13,130 bases of DNA from Desulfobacca acetoxidans. Lineage in GTDB: Bacteria; Desulfobacterota; Desulfobaccia; Desulfobaccales; 0-14-0-80-60-11. How positions within the stretch are numbered: the stretch's first letter is position 1; the number at the start of each line of letters is the position of its first letter. The notes beneath the pieces were generated by a model. That model did not search any database. It saw nothing but the letters and a program-made list of their open reading frames with translations, and had not been told where the DNA came from. This document shows positions 1 to 6,959 of this stretch, piece by piece. The translations under genes were made by a program, and so were the position numbers. The stretch lies in NCBI GenBank assembly GCA_022736495.1, contig DZCR01000091.1, forward strand, positions 1 to 13,130, given 5' to 3'.

Positions 1-8
1 GGGGGCCT

Positions 9-61
9 GGGGGAGGGGGTAAGGGCCGGTGCCCTTAGCCCCCTCCCCCACCCTCGTCCCG
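9..61. repeat. GC-rich palindromic repeat, full copy
   Basis: Positions 9-26 and 31-49 form an almost perfect inverted repeat around a CGGT loop: 18 base pairs with one unpaired G at 38. It is followed by ACCCTCGTCCC at 51-61. A related copy lies at 9917-9951 with the same arm sequence and the same ACCCTCGTCCC tail. This copy begins a few bases 3' of the nuclease stop codon on the minus strand. It may act as a transcript-end hairpin, but no T-run can be seen before the window ends. It resembles a REP-type dispersed intergenic repeat; the family is not recognised. Confidence 0.7.
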
Positions 62-66
62 CGCCT

Positions 67-744
67 TTACGGCTTGCAGCTCCGGCAGGGGCTGTAGCCC
101 TGGAGGTAGGCGTCTTTCAGGGAGGTAAAGCGCACCTGGTTGGCCCGGGCCATTTTGGCGGCCAAGGGGCACTGGGGCCGGTGCAGGCGTAAGGTGTTTT
201 TGTTCCCCAGGTAATAAGGTTCATCCTGTTGCAGCAGGTTTTGCCAGATGCCCCGCCGGGCCTCGATGGCTTCCCGTTGGGCCGCGAGCAGGTCTTCCCG
301 GTGACCCAGATTCGGGGCGATGATATAGACCCGGGCCAGGCCTTGCCGCACCAGTTCGGCGTTCACCAGGGTGTGGTCCGGGAGGGAAAGATAAGCCAGG
401 AGCCGGCCGTAGTGATCGTAGCGCAGCCGGTCGTACTCCAGACTCACCTGCCGGTTGACGGTGAGGCCGGTGAGGGCCGCTTTGGCCTTATGGGCCAGAA
501 AATCCGCGGGCTGGCCGTCCCGCTCCATCTCCGGGGCGTCGATACCCAGGACCCGCACCCTGGCGCCCCCGGCCAGGACCAGGGTGTCCCCGTCAATGAC
601 CTGCACCACCAGGGCGGCGGCGGGCGGACCCGCAGGTTTGCCTTCGCAGGCGCCGAGCCCGAAACCGCAGCTTACCAGGAGGATCAGGCTAGAAATTAAG
701 GGCAGCCACTGCGGCTGCGTTCTCCTGCTTGAGTCTTGCCGCAA
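67..744 (-). CDS. Lipoprotein thermonuclease (SNase family) with C-terminal Cys/His module
   Basis: Staphylococcal-nuclease-like phosphodiesterase, predicted to be exported and lipid-anchored, probably degrading extracytoplasmic nucleic acid. With the TTG start at 744 the protein has 225 residues: a basic N-terminus, a hydrophobic stretch and two possible lipoboxes (LVSC ending at Cys26, LGAC ending at Cys33). The SNase fold spans about residues 45-167. The family catalytic set is present: Asp51 in VIDGDT, Arg64, Asp69 and Glu72 in the R-x4-D-x2-E pattern, and Arg114 in HYGR. Residues 177-225 form a separate module with HRPQC (His188, Cys192) and PCRSC (Cys220, Cys223), resembling the Ada-type metal-binding motif seen at the C-terminus of some thermonuclease-family proteins. 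The start was chosen because the only upstream ATG would give an arginine/proline-rich extension lying deep inside the neighbouring epimerase gene, whereas TTG gives a clean signal peptide with an AAGGAG 13 bases upstream. The gene overlaps the upstream gene by 56 bp, so coupled translation is likely. Confidence 0.88.
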   Translation of the reverse strand: MRQDSSRRTQPQWLPLISSLILLVSCGFGLGACEGKPAGPPAAALVVQVIDGDTLVLAGGARVRVLGIDAPEMERDGQPADFLAHKAKAALTGLTVNRQVSLEYDRLRYDHYGRLLAYLSLPDHTLVNAELVRQGLARVYIIAPNLGHREDLLAAQREAIEARRGIWQNLLQQDEPYYLGNKNTLRLHRPQCPLAAKMARANQVRFTSLKDAYLQGYSPCRSCKP

Positions 745-1657
745 AATAAGGAATGGTCTCCTTGAGGCCGGCCTCCAGGGGCACGGTGGGCTGCCAGCCC
801 AGCAACTCCCGGGCCCGGGAGATGTCCGGCCGCCGCCGCCCCGGATCATCCGGGGGCAGGGGCCGATGGATGAGGCTTGATGACGTGTTGATCAGGCCCA
901 GGACCTTTTGGGCCACCTCCATGATGGTGAACTCCCCCGGGTTGCCCAGGTTGACCGGATCGGAGACGCCGTCGGCATTCATCAGCCGCACCAGTCCTTC
1001 CACCAGGTCGGACACATAGCAGAAGGACCGGGTCTGCTGTCCTTCGCCATATATGGTAATGTCCTGGCCGGTGAGCGCCTGGACGATGAAATTGCTGATC
1101 ACCCGGCCGTCATTAAGGGCCATGCGGGGGCCAAAGGTATTAAAAATACGGGCGATGCGGGTGTCCACCCGGTTCTGGCGGTGATAGTCCATCACCAGGG
1201 TCTCGGCCACCCGTTTGCCTTCGTCGTAGCAGCTGCGGATCCCGATGGGGTTCACGTTGCCCCAATACCCCTCCGTCTGGGGGTGAACCTGGGGGTCGCC
1301 ATAGACCTCGGAGGTGGAGGCCAGAAGCATCCGGGCCTTGACCCGTTTCGCCAGCCCCAGCATGTTCAAGGTCCCCAGCACGTTGGTCTTGATGGTTTTG
1401 ACCGGGTTGTATTGGTAGTGTACCGGCGAGGCCGGGCAGGCCAGGTGGTAGATCTGGTCCATCTCCAACATGATGGCGTTCACCACATCGTGACGGATCA
1501 TCTCCAGGCGGGGATGGTCCCGCAGGTGGAGGAGGTTGGCCTTGGAGCCGGTGAAATAATTATCCAGGCAGAGAATCTCGTGATCCTGGCGTAGCAGGTA
1601 TTCCACCAGATGGGAGCCGATGAACCCCGCCCCGCCGGTGATCAATATCCGGGCCAT
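689..1657 (-). CDS. UDP-glucuronate decarboxylase (UDP-xylose synthase), SDR family
   Basis: Cytoplasmic NAD-dependent enzyme that oxidises and decarboxylates UDP-glucuronate to UDP-xylose (or its 4-keto intermediate), supplying pentose for surface polysaccharide or LPS. The 322 residues match the family's usual length. The dinucleotide-binding [10 protein letters not shown] is at residues 8-17, the segment [10 protein letters not shown] at 113-122, and the catalytic YDEGK (Tyr144, Lys148) follows [20 protein letters not shown] at 168-179 and the C-terminal [14 protein letters not shown] are typical of this group rather than of dTDP-glucose dehydratases. The ATG at 1657 has AAGGAG eight bases upstream; a longer in-frame reading would add only a 12-residue non-conserved extension. 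A sigma70-type promoter lies just upstream. The nuclease gene overlaps its 3' end. No glycosyltransferase is visible in the window to indicate which polymer is served. Confidence 0.93.
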   Translation of the reverse strand: MARILITGGAGFIGSHLVEYLLRQDHEILCLDNYFTGSKANLLHLRDHPRLEMIRHDVVNAIMLEMDQIYHLACPASPVHYQYNPVKTIKTNVLGTLNMLGLAKRVKARMLLASTSEVYGDPQVHPQTEGYWGNVNPIGIRSCYDEGKRVAETLVMDYHRQNRVDTRIARIFNTFGPRMALNDGRVISNFIVQALTGQDITIYGEGQQTRSFCYVSDLVEGLVRLMNADGVSDPVNLGNPGEFTIMEVAQKVLGLINTSSSLIHRPLPPDDPGRRRPDISRARELLGWQPTVPLEAGLKETIPYFAARLKQENAAAVAALNF

Positions 1658-1691
1658 GTGTATTTCTCCTTTCGAGCAGCCGCGTCGGTCC

Positions 1692-1720
1692 ATTGTAACC
1701 GGCTTCCGCCCTGAGGTAAA
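1692..1720 (-). promoter_or_regulatory. Candidate sigma70 promoter for the epimerase/nuclease pair
   Basis: On the minus strand TTTACC (1720-1715) and TACAAT (1697-1692) are separated by exactly 17 bases. This predicts a start near 1685 and a leader of about 28 bases before the ATG at 1657. The -10 matches consensus at 5 of 6 positions and the -35 at 4 of 6. Confidence 0.55.
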
Positions 1721-1753
1721 TTCCTTTGACCCGGTTTTTCTCGTTTTCAGGGG

Positions 1754-1792
1754 TTGACAAGGCCCGTCAGTTTTCTATAGGCTGGTTATAAT
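1754..1792 (+). promoter_or_regulatory. Candidate promoter(s) for the SH3b/lipoprotein genes
   Basis: A perfect TTGACA at 1754-1759 is followed 16 bases later by TATAGG (1776-1781). A separate perfect TATAAT lies at 1787-1792 but has no good -35 at the usual distance. Either would start transcription near 1788-1800 and leave a leader of roughly 200 bases before the ATG at 1996. Confidence 0.45.
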
Positions 1793-1799
1793 GCATCTG

Positions 1800-1990
1800 C
1801 CCGTTCGGGGGAAGAACGGAACTCCGCCGCTCGCGATCCTGCGGCCCGTGCTCATCCCCTGCCTTGGCGTTGTTCTGTTGTTACCCGGCAACCAAGTAAA
1901 TCTCAACCGCGCCATTCATTTTTAGTGAAGAACGTGACTCTTATTAACCTTAAGGGAGGAAATAACCTTTAAGTCAGAAGGAGGAGGAAT
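1800..1990 (+). other. Long structured 5' leader, possible RNA element
   Basis: The 338-base gap between the two divergent genes contains no credible coding frame. Downstream of the candidate promoter it holds three hairpins in a row: CCGTTC/GAACGG at 1801-1806 and 1814-1819; GCCGC/GCGGC at 1826-1830 and 1841-1845; and CCTTGG-type pairing of 1863-1872 with 1889-1896 (a bulged stem around CTTGG...CCAAG). Near the gene, two Shine-Dalgarno-like stretches occur: GGGAGG around 1953-1959 and AAGGAGGAGG just before the start codon. It is either a long untranslated leader or a small RNA gene; I do not recognise a riboswitch or 6S consensus. Confidence 0.3.
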
Positions 1991-1995
1991 ACGTC

Positions 1996-2439
1996 ATGAG
2001 AAAATATTTATGGTTAGTGATGCCAGCCGTTTTGTTTCTGGCCTGTCCGGTTTCAGCTTCTACCATGGGGAGCATCGGCAAAGAGCGGGTGAACGTGCGT
2101 TCCGAGCCCAATTTAAACTCCGAGGTGCTTTTCCAGGCCTCTCGGGGTTATCCCGTTGAAATAGAAAAACAGCAGAAGAACTGGGTCTATTTTACTGACT
2201 GGAAACATCAGGCCGGTTGGGTAAACAAGGGCATGATTTCTAAAACCAAAACTGGAGTAGTAATGGGCGAGGTCAACATCAGAAAGGGGCCTGGCCTGAA
2301 TCATCCCGTGGTCACGAAGGCTTCCCAGGGCGAAATTTATAAAATCTTCGGCGAAAAAAACGATTGGGTGCAGGTGGGATATTACCTGGAGAATGAAAAG
2401 ATCGGCTGGATCCGCGATGACCTGATATGGGGGGAATAA
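1996..2439 (+). CDS. Exported protein with two SH3b domains
   Basis: Secreted, probably periplasmic protein of 147 residues built from two bacterial SH3 (SH3b) domains, which in this family usually bind peptidoglycan or other envelope partners; no enzymatic domain is attached. The signal peptide spans residues 1-21 (Arg2/Lys3, hydrophobic core, cleavage near VSA). The first SH3b unit covers roughly 25-83 with the hallmark VNVRSEPNLNSEVL at 32-45; the second covers roughly 86-144 with VNIRKGPGLNHPVV at 93-106. Each ends in a GW-[VI] motif (GWVNKG, GWIRDD). The ATG follows AAGGAGGAGG at optimal spacing. The next gene downstream is a small lipoprotein on the same strand, 115 bp away, and the two may be co-transcribed from the promoter region near 1.75-1.79 kb. 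Confidence 0.85.
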   Translation: MRKYLWLVMPAVLFLACPVSASTMGSIGKERVNVRSEPNLNSEVLFQASRGYPVEIEKQQKNWVYFTDWKHQAGWVNKGMISKTKTGVVMGEVNIRKGPGLNHPVVTKASQGEIYKIFGEKNDWVQVGYYLENEKIGWIRDDLIWGE

Positions 2440-2554
2440 ATCCTGGCTTGACTGCGCCGCGACGCAATTAAGCGGCAATCACCCCGGAGGCTCGGGGCAC
2501 CGGTTCTCCGGTTTGAAATCCCGGCCCCGGATAAAAATCCAAGGAGGAGTACTC

Positions 2555-2809
2555 ATGAAACGGTTAGTGGTGCTTTTGGGAATAAGCTGTCTGGCGTTGC
2601 TCCTGGTGGGGTCCTGCGGCAAGCAGGAGGAACCTGCCAAGGCACAGAAACCCGCGGCCGCAACAACTGCCCCTGCGAAAGAGGCTCAAACCAAGGTGCC
2701 TGTAAAACAGGAACCCGCAGCTCAGAAAGAACCTGCGGCCCAGGCCCCTGCGGCCAAGCCTGGCCCAGCCCAACCCGCCCCGGCAACGCCCGCTCCAGAA
2801 AAGAAATAG
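2555..2809 (+). CDS. Small Ala/Pro/Lys-rich lipoprotein
   Basis: An 84-residue predicted lipoprotein of unknown function. The N-terminus is MKRLVVLLGISCLALLLVGS with the modified cysteine at 21 (lipobox VGSC). Everything after it (KQEEPAKAQKPAAATTAP and onward) is low-complexity Ala, Pro, Lys, Gln and Glu, with repeated EPA/APA units and no expected fold. Such sequences commonly form an extended, positively charged tether in the periplasm. The ATG at 2555 is preceded by AAGGAGGAG at good spacing; an in-frame start 42 bases upstream would put 14 hydrophilic residues before the signal and is less likely. Codon and base use resemble the neighbours. The gene ends ten bases before a strong hairpin, so it is probably the last gene of the SH3b unit. 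Confidence 0.72.
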   Translation: MKRLVVLLGISCLALLLVGSCGKQEEPAKAQKPAAATTAPAKEAQTKVPVKQEPAAQKEPAAQAPAAKPGPAQPAPATPAPEKK

Positions 2810-2818
2810 GCAATTTTA

Positions 2819-2853
2819 TTCGTTCCCAAGCTTCGGCTTGGGAACGAAATTTT
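2819..2853 (+). terminator. UUCG-capped perfect hairpin, probable terminator and dispersed palindrome
   Basis: TTCGTTCCCAAGC (2819-2831) pairs perfectly over 13 bp with 2836-2848 around a TTCG tetraloop closed by C-G, an especially stable loop. ATTTT follows, so it can act as an intrinsic terminator for the small lipoprotein gene. The core GTTCCCAAGC/GCTTGGGAAC is a palindrome I recall as a widespread intergenic repeat in unrelated bacteria, so it may be a mobile-type repeat recruited as a terminator. That recollection has not been checked. Confidence 0.7.
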
Positions 2854-3121
2854 CAGGCCACGCCTGTCCGGGGACCTCTCGAAACAAGAGCGCGGGCCCA
2901 AGGTTTTCTCTATCGATCCTGAGGTGAATCAGGGGCACAAGGCTTCGCTCAAAGAATTATCAATCAGTGCAAATATGAGTGTTTGGGAGCGGCCGCATTT
3001 AGCTGTTGCCCCCGCAGGGTTTATCCCTTAAACTGCTCCAAGGCCGCATCAGGGCCCTGCCGCCTGGTGCAGCCCGGACCCGGGGGGACAGCCGGAGTCC
3101 AATTCTTTCGAGGTGGTCCTT
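2854..3121. other. Intergenic region without a recognisable gene
   Basis: About 270 bases between the hairpin and the next start codon. I see a short inverted repeat CCTGA/TCAGG at 2918-2922 and 2929-2933, an AT-richer patch around 2955-2985 that could hold a promoter but has no clear -35/-10 pair, and a GC-rich leader to the next gene. The short reading frames crossing it have no Shine-Dalgarno site or protein-like composition. Confidence 0.4.
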
Positions 3122-3697
3122 ATGGCTAGAAATCAAGATCGGCCGCAGCCAGCGGCGCGCCGGGGCGGGCAGCGCCTCATCGCCCTGCTGATGGCGCTGT
3201 GGTTTTTGGCTGCCTGTGCGCCTGCGAGCCAAAAAGAAGAGGAACTCCGCAAGGAGATTCAGGCGCTGAAGGCCCAGGTAACCGCCATACAAGAAAAACT
3301 CAATCAACTTCAGGGCGGGCAGCAGGCCATTTTCGAGCTGTTGAAGCAGTCGCCCCCGGCGGGGCCGGCGCCGTCAGCCGCACCGAGTCCAGCGCCGGGC
3401 CCGGAACCCCTGACCGTGGGCCAGCTTTTGGCCGACAAAGACCGCTACTTGGGCACCCGGGTCACGGTCAAGGGGGCGGTGGGGCCGATCATGATGCATC
3501 ATAAGTCCCTCATCCTCAAGTCGCCCCAGGGCATGGTGGAGGTCTTATTCGGCAACCTGCCGGACCCCAAATTGGTCCAAGCCCTCAGCTCCACCCCCAT
3601 AGATAAACCCATCACCGTGACCGGAATGGTAAATCTGCCGCCGGGCCGCGGGGGCGGAGCCCAACTGCAGATCAACGCCGAGACCGTGGAGTTTTGA
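3122..3697 (+). CDS. Lipoprotein with coiled coil, Pro/Ala linker and putative OB-fold domain
   Basis: Predicted lipoprotein of 191 residues. The n-region is unusually long and basic (residues 1-18, several Arg). A hydrophobic segment at 19-30 and lipobox LAAC with Cys32 follow. Residues 38-75 are heptad-like (KEEELRKEIQALKAQ...), a probable coiled coil that could oligomerise. Residues 76-96 are a Pro/Ala-rich linker. Residues 97-191 (LTVGQLLADKDRYLGTRVTV to the end) have the alternating strand pattern of an OB fold, with VTVKGAVGPI and ITVTGMVNL resembling the DUF-type OB domains of periplasmic proteins. I assign no ligand. The ATG at 3122 has GAGG eight bases upstream; a GTG three codons earlier overlaps that site and is less likely. 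It is convergent with the symporter gene. Confidence 0.75.
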   Translation: MARNQDRPQPAARRGGQRLIALLMALWFLAACAPASQKEEELRKEIQALKAQVTAIQEKLNQLQGGQQAIFELLKQSPPAGPAPSAAPSPAPGPEPLTVGQLLADKDRYLGTRVTVKGAVGPIMMHHKSLILKSPQGMVEVLFGNLPDPKLVQALSSTPIDKPITVTGMVNLPPGRGGGAQLQINAETVEF

Positions 3698-3761
3698 AGC
3701 CGGCGCGGTCATCCTGAATGGCGCCAAAAATTGCCTGAAATGGCGGTTGCGGGCGGGTTGG

Positions 3762-3834
3762 GCTGCTCAGGCGCCAGCCACGCGGCGCGGGCGTGCGGTT
3801 GGCGTCCGTTAGGTGACCGGCGCCCATGAGCAGC
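3762..3834. repeat. Large inverted repeat between convergent genes
   Basis: GCTGCTCAGGCGCC (3762-3775) is the reverse complement of 3819-3834 except for a two-base bulge. Inside lies a second hairpin, CACGC/GCGTG (3779-3783 and 3791-3795). The structure fills most of the 144-base gap between two converging genes and may impede transcription from both sides. Neither side has a strong T-run, so it is not a classical terminator. Confidence 0.5.
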
Positions 3835-3841
3835 GCGCGGA

Positions 3842-5371
3842 TCAGTTTTTAGGGGAGAGGCCGGCGGCGCTCTCGGCTTTTTTGCCAAAAAGCCAACCGG
3901 TGGCAAAAGTCAGAAAGGTGCCCATCAGCAAAAGCCAGGTCCAGCCCAGCGGCACGATGTTCTTCTCGGAAAGAATCAACAGAACCAGCATGCCCAGGGC
4001 GGACAGAGCCATGGCCACGACATTGACCCGGTTGCCGCGCCTTCGGGTCAGGAGCCCCAGGAGAAACACTCCCAGTAAAGAGCCGTAGGTGACCCCGCCG
4101 ATTTTAAAGGCGAGCCAGAGGAATTTTTCAAAATGGCTGAAGAAGTAGGCGATGAACGCCAGAATAATGCCGAAAACGACCACACAGACTCTGGAAATTA
4201 ACAGATAATGGCGTTCGGTGCCCGACTTGAAGATCACCGGGCGATAGATGTCCGTGACAAATGAGGAAGTCAGGGACCCCAAGGGCGAGTCAATGCTCGC
4301 CATGACAATGGCCGCAAGCATCAGCCCCCGCATCAGGGGGGGCATGGTCTGCCCGATAAAATGCGGGAAAATTTTGTCCAATTTGACCGGCAGGGGCAGC
4401 CCGGGATGCTGAGCGTAGAAGGCATACAGGCAAGCGCCGATAAACAGGAAGATCATCATCACCAGAAAACTGCCGATAGGGGTTAACAGCATGGTTTTCT
4501 GGCTGGCCTTTCTGGTTTCCACGGTCAGCAGTCTCTGCATGATCTCCTGATCCGTCCCAAAGGCCGCCATCGAGCCAAAAAACCCGTTTAAGGCCGCCAG
4601 CACGAAGAGATTGGGGTCCGTAAACAGGCTCTGCAAAAATGCCGGCAGTCCGGCCTCCGAGAGAGCCGGGCCCCAATTGAAGATTTGCAGTTTTCCCGCG
4701 CCGCCGGCAAGGGCGACTACGGCCGCGGCGCCGCCGTCAATGTGCGTGAGCAGAAAAATGATGGCGACCACCCCCGCAACCGTGAAGGTCAAGGCTTGCA
4801 CGACATTGGTATACACTACCGCCTTGATCCCGCCCCAGGCAATATAGAGTATGCAGATGACGGAAAAGAGCAGGATAGTCGGCATGATGGACCAGCCGAC
4901 GAGGATGCTCACCGCCAGGCAGGCGACCATGAGCCGGACGCCGGAAGCCAGCAGGCGCGTGATGAAAAACAGGATCGAGCCGGCGATTTGGGTTTCCGGT
5001 CCGAAGCGATACCGTAAAAATTCATAGATGGAGGTGCAATTAAATCGGTAAAAAGCCGGGATAAATAGAAAGGCGATGACGACTCGGGCCAGAAAAGAGC
5101 CAATAAAAAACTGGGCATATTCCCAGTTTTCCATATAAGCGACCGCGGGAACCGCGATGAGGGTTACGGCGCTGATTTCGGTGGCAACAAAGGACAGGCA
5201 AGCCGCCCACCAGGGGATTTTTCTCCCTCCCAGGAAAAAGTCGTTCGTGGATTTTTCTTCTCTGCCCGAGTAAATGCCCACAAAGAACAACAGCACGAGC
5301 AGCAGGAAAAGAACAGAGTAATCCTGCCAGGTTAGACTGCTGCCGCCGGAAAAAAAGGTCTGGATTTCCAT
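3842..5371 (-). CDS. Sodium:solute symporter (SSS family)
   Basis: Inner-membrane secondary transporter of the SSS/SGLT family, coupling sodium influx to uptake of a small solute. At 509 residues with about 13 hydrophobic segments it has the family's usual size. Visible family features: YSGREEKSTNDFFLGGRKIP at 34-53 (the loop after the first helix), WWAACLSFVATEISAVT at 54-70, TDQEIMQRLL at 273-282, and ASIDSPLGSLTSSFVTDIY at 358-376, whose Ser/Thr cluster corresponds to the sodium-site helix. The substrate cannot be read from sequence. The divergently transcribed neighbour is a cytoplasmic GH3 hexosaminidase, which suggests an amino sugar, muropeptide sugar or sialic-acid-like compound. The ATG at 5371 lacks a clear Shine-Dalgarno sequence; no better in-frame start exists. 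The gene is convergent with the OB-fold lipoprotein gene. Confidence 0.88.
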   Translation of the reverse strand: MEIQTFFSGGSSLTWQDYSVLFLLLVLLFFVGIYSGREEKSTNDFFLGGRKIPWWAACLSFVATEISAVTLIAVPAVAYMENWEYAQFFIGSFLARVVIAFLFIPAFYRFNCTSIYEFLRYRFGPETQIAGSILFFITRLLASGVRLMVACLAVSILVGWSIMPTILLFSVICILYIAWGGIKAVVYTNVVQALTFTVAGVVAIIFLLTHIDGGAAAVVALAGGAGKLQIFNWGPALSEAGLPAFLQSLFTDPNLFVLAALNGFFGSMAAFGTDQEIMQRLLTVETRKASQKTMLLTPIGSFLVMMIFLFIGACLYAFYAQHPGLPLPVKLDKIFPHFIGQTMPPLMRGLMLAAIVMASIDSPLGSLTSSFVTDIYRPVIFKSGTERHYLLISRVCVVVFGIILAFIAYFFSHFEKFLWLAFKIGGVTYGSLLGVFLLGLLTRRRGNRVNVVAMALSALGMLVLLILSEKNIVPLGWTWLLLMGTFLTFATGWLFGKKAESAAGLSPKN

Positions 5372-5426
5372 AAAGAATCAAAGTATCGTATCGAAAAATT
5401 ATTTGCATGGTTAAAATGATTGCACC
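5372..5426. promoter_or_regulatory. Short divergent control region, symporter/GH3
   Basis: Only 55 AT-rich bases separate the two start codons, so both promoters must fit here or inside the genes. TAAAAT at 5412-5417 is a possible -10 for the plus strand that would start transcription at or next to the ATG. TACGAT on the minus strand (about 5385-5390) is a possible -10 for the symporter. Neither has a good -35. No purine-rich ribosome binding site precedes either start codon. Confidence 0.35.
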
Positions 5427-6959
5427 ATGAAATTAGAAGAGTTAGTGGGCGAACGGCTGGTCATCGGCATTCCCGGGACCAAGATCACTCCGGAGATTGT
5501 CCGCCATTTTCAGGAACTGCAGGCGGGCGGGCTGATTCTCTACCGGAGAAATTTTGATACACCCCCACAGATCAAAAAGTTGATTACCGATCTGGAAGAG
5601 GCTCTGGGCCGGAGACTGCTGGTGACCGCAGACCATGAAGGCGGGCGGGTCATCATGTTCAGGGACGGCATTACCGTGTTCCCGGACAACCTGGCGCTGG
5701 GGACCGCCGGCAACTTCGACTATGCCCGGCAGCAGGGGGAGATTGAGGCGCAAGAACTGAGAAGGCTGGGGCTGGATGTGAATCTGGCGCCGGTGCTGGA
5801 TGTTTTGACCGAGGCTTACAGCCCGAATATCGGGATACGGTCTTATGGCCGAGATTGGCGAATGGTGGCGCAGATGGGCGCGGCCCGGATCGCCGCCATG
5901 CAACAGGGCGGACTCTCAGCCTGCGCCAAACATTTTCCCGGCAAGGGTCATGCCCCGGTGGATGCCCATCTGGGGTTGCCGGTCATCAACTCCACCTGGC
6001 ACGAGATGGAAGCGGTGCATCTTAAACCTTTCGTTAAAGCAATTGATATCGGGATTGATCTGGTGATGTCTTCGCATCCCTACTATCCCAAACTTGATCC
6101 CTATCCGAAGATGATCGCCACATTTTCCCGAAGAATTATTTACGATTACCTGAGACGTGAGCTCGGTTTCCAGGGAGTCATCACCAGCGACGATCTGGAG
6201 ATGGGGGCGGTGAAGGAACTCTGCCCCATCGGGGAGGCGGGGATTTTAGCGGCGAAGGCGGGACATGATCTGCTGCTGGTCTGTCATACCCCCCAGGCCC
6301 AGCAGGAAGTTTACGAAAAACTTCTGGAGGCCTACAGGCGTAAGCACCTGTCCCTGGAAGAACTGGAGATGAGCGCCGCCCGGATCAAGAGATTGAAGTT
6401 AAAGAGAGTACAAAGATTTGCCCAGGGAGAGCCCGCCGCCGAACCGGCAGGCGCCGGCCTGGCGGCAAAAATCTGCCGCGAGTCCGTGGTGGTTCTGCAA
6501 GATGAGAGAAAATTACTGCCGCTCAAGAGGGGCGCAAAAAGCATCGGGGTTATCTTTCCCCAATTTTCCCGGCTCGATGCCAAGGTCATGATTGAAAAAG
6601 CAGTATTAGATGAGAAAGAGTTTGTGCGGAATGAGTTTCAGAAATTTGGTCTTGCTCCCGAGATTCACCTTGTTTCCTTCGAGCCGACCGAAGCAGAAAT
6701 TCACCAGGCGGTGACCCTGGCAAAGCACTCAGACCTGACCATCCTTTTCTGCTTTGACGCGCACCTCTATCCCGCCAATAAAGAACTGCTGGAGGCGATC
6801 CAAGCTGCCGCCAAAGAGCTGGTGGTGGACCTGTTGCGCGACCCTTATGACGCAGAATATCTCAAGGCAGGCGTGGCCGGACTCACCGATTTCGGCTGGC
6901 GAGCCTGCCAGATCAAGGCTGCCATTGCAAAGATGTGCTCTTCGCCCTTTTCCAGTTAA
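5427..6959 (+). CDS. nagZ: GH3 beta-N-acetylhexosaminidase, NagZ-like, two-domain
   Basis: Glycoside hydrolase family 3 enzyme that removes non-reducing beta-linked N-acetylglucosamine, most likely in peptidoglycan or amino-sugar recycling. There is no signal peptide, so it should act in the cytoplasm. The NagZ features are clear: GGLILYRRNF at 34-43, TADHEGGRV at 68-75, the loop KHFPGKGHAPVDAHLGLPVI at 168-187 containing the Asp179-x-His181 dyad that serves as acid/base in NagZ enzymes, and GVITSDDLEMGAV at 250-262, whose Asp255 is the expected nucleophile. After the TIM barrel (about 1-340) a C-terminal domain of roughly 160 residues follows (from ICRESVVVLQDERKLLPL), as in two-domain Gram-positive-type NagZ; the enterobacterial enzyme has only the barrel. 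The ATG at 5427 has no visible Shine-Dalgarno site. It is divergent from the symporter and convergent with the pyrE operon. Confidence 0.88.
   Translation: MKLEELVGERLVIGIPGTKITPEIVRHFQELQAGGLILYRRNFDTPPQIKKLITDLEEALGRRLLVTADHEGGRVIMFRDGITVFPDNLALGTAGNFDYARQQGEIEAQELRRLGLDVNLAPVLDVLTEAYSPNIGIRSYGRDWRMVAQMGAARIAAMQQGGLSACAKHFPGKGHAPVDAHLGLPVINSTWHEMEAVHLKPFVKAIDIGIDLVMSSHPYYPKLDPYPKMIATFSRRIIYDYLRRELGFQGVITSDDLEMGAVKELCPIGEAGILAAKAGHDLLLVCHTPQAQQEVYEKLLEAYRRKHLSLEELEMSAARIKRLKLKRVQRFAQGEPAAEPAGAGLAAKICRESVVVLQDERKLLPLKRGAKSIGVIFPQFSRLDAKVMIEKAVLDEKEFVRNEFQKFGLAPEIHLVSFEPTEAEIHQAVTLAKHSDLTILFCFDAHLYPANKELLEAIQAAAKELVVDLLRDPYDAEYLKAGVAGLTDFGWRACQIKAAIAKMCSSPFSS

Noticed and set aside
908..1594. 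Long plus-strand frame (228 codons) opposite the epimerase gene
   Set aside because: It is the antisense shadow of a well-conserved enzyme in GC-rich DNA; no ribosome binding site and His/Gly-rich composition typical of such shadows.
1800..1990. 6S RNA or known riboswitch in the SH3b leader
   Set aside because: Hairpins are present, but I could not find the long closing stem with central bubble of 6S RNA or any riboswitch consensus.
3006..3191. 61-codon plus-strand frame upstream of the OB-fold lipoprotein
   Set aside because: No ribosome binding site, Arg/Ser/Pro-rich noise-like composition and overlap with the better-supported gene.
5403..5426. Sigma-54 promoter (GG...GC) ahead of the GH3 gene
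   Set aside because: The GG to GC spacing is 11 rather than 10 bases and the site would abut the start codon.
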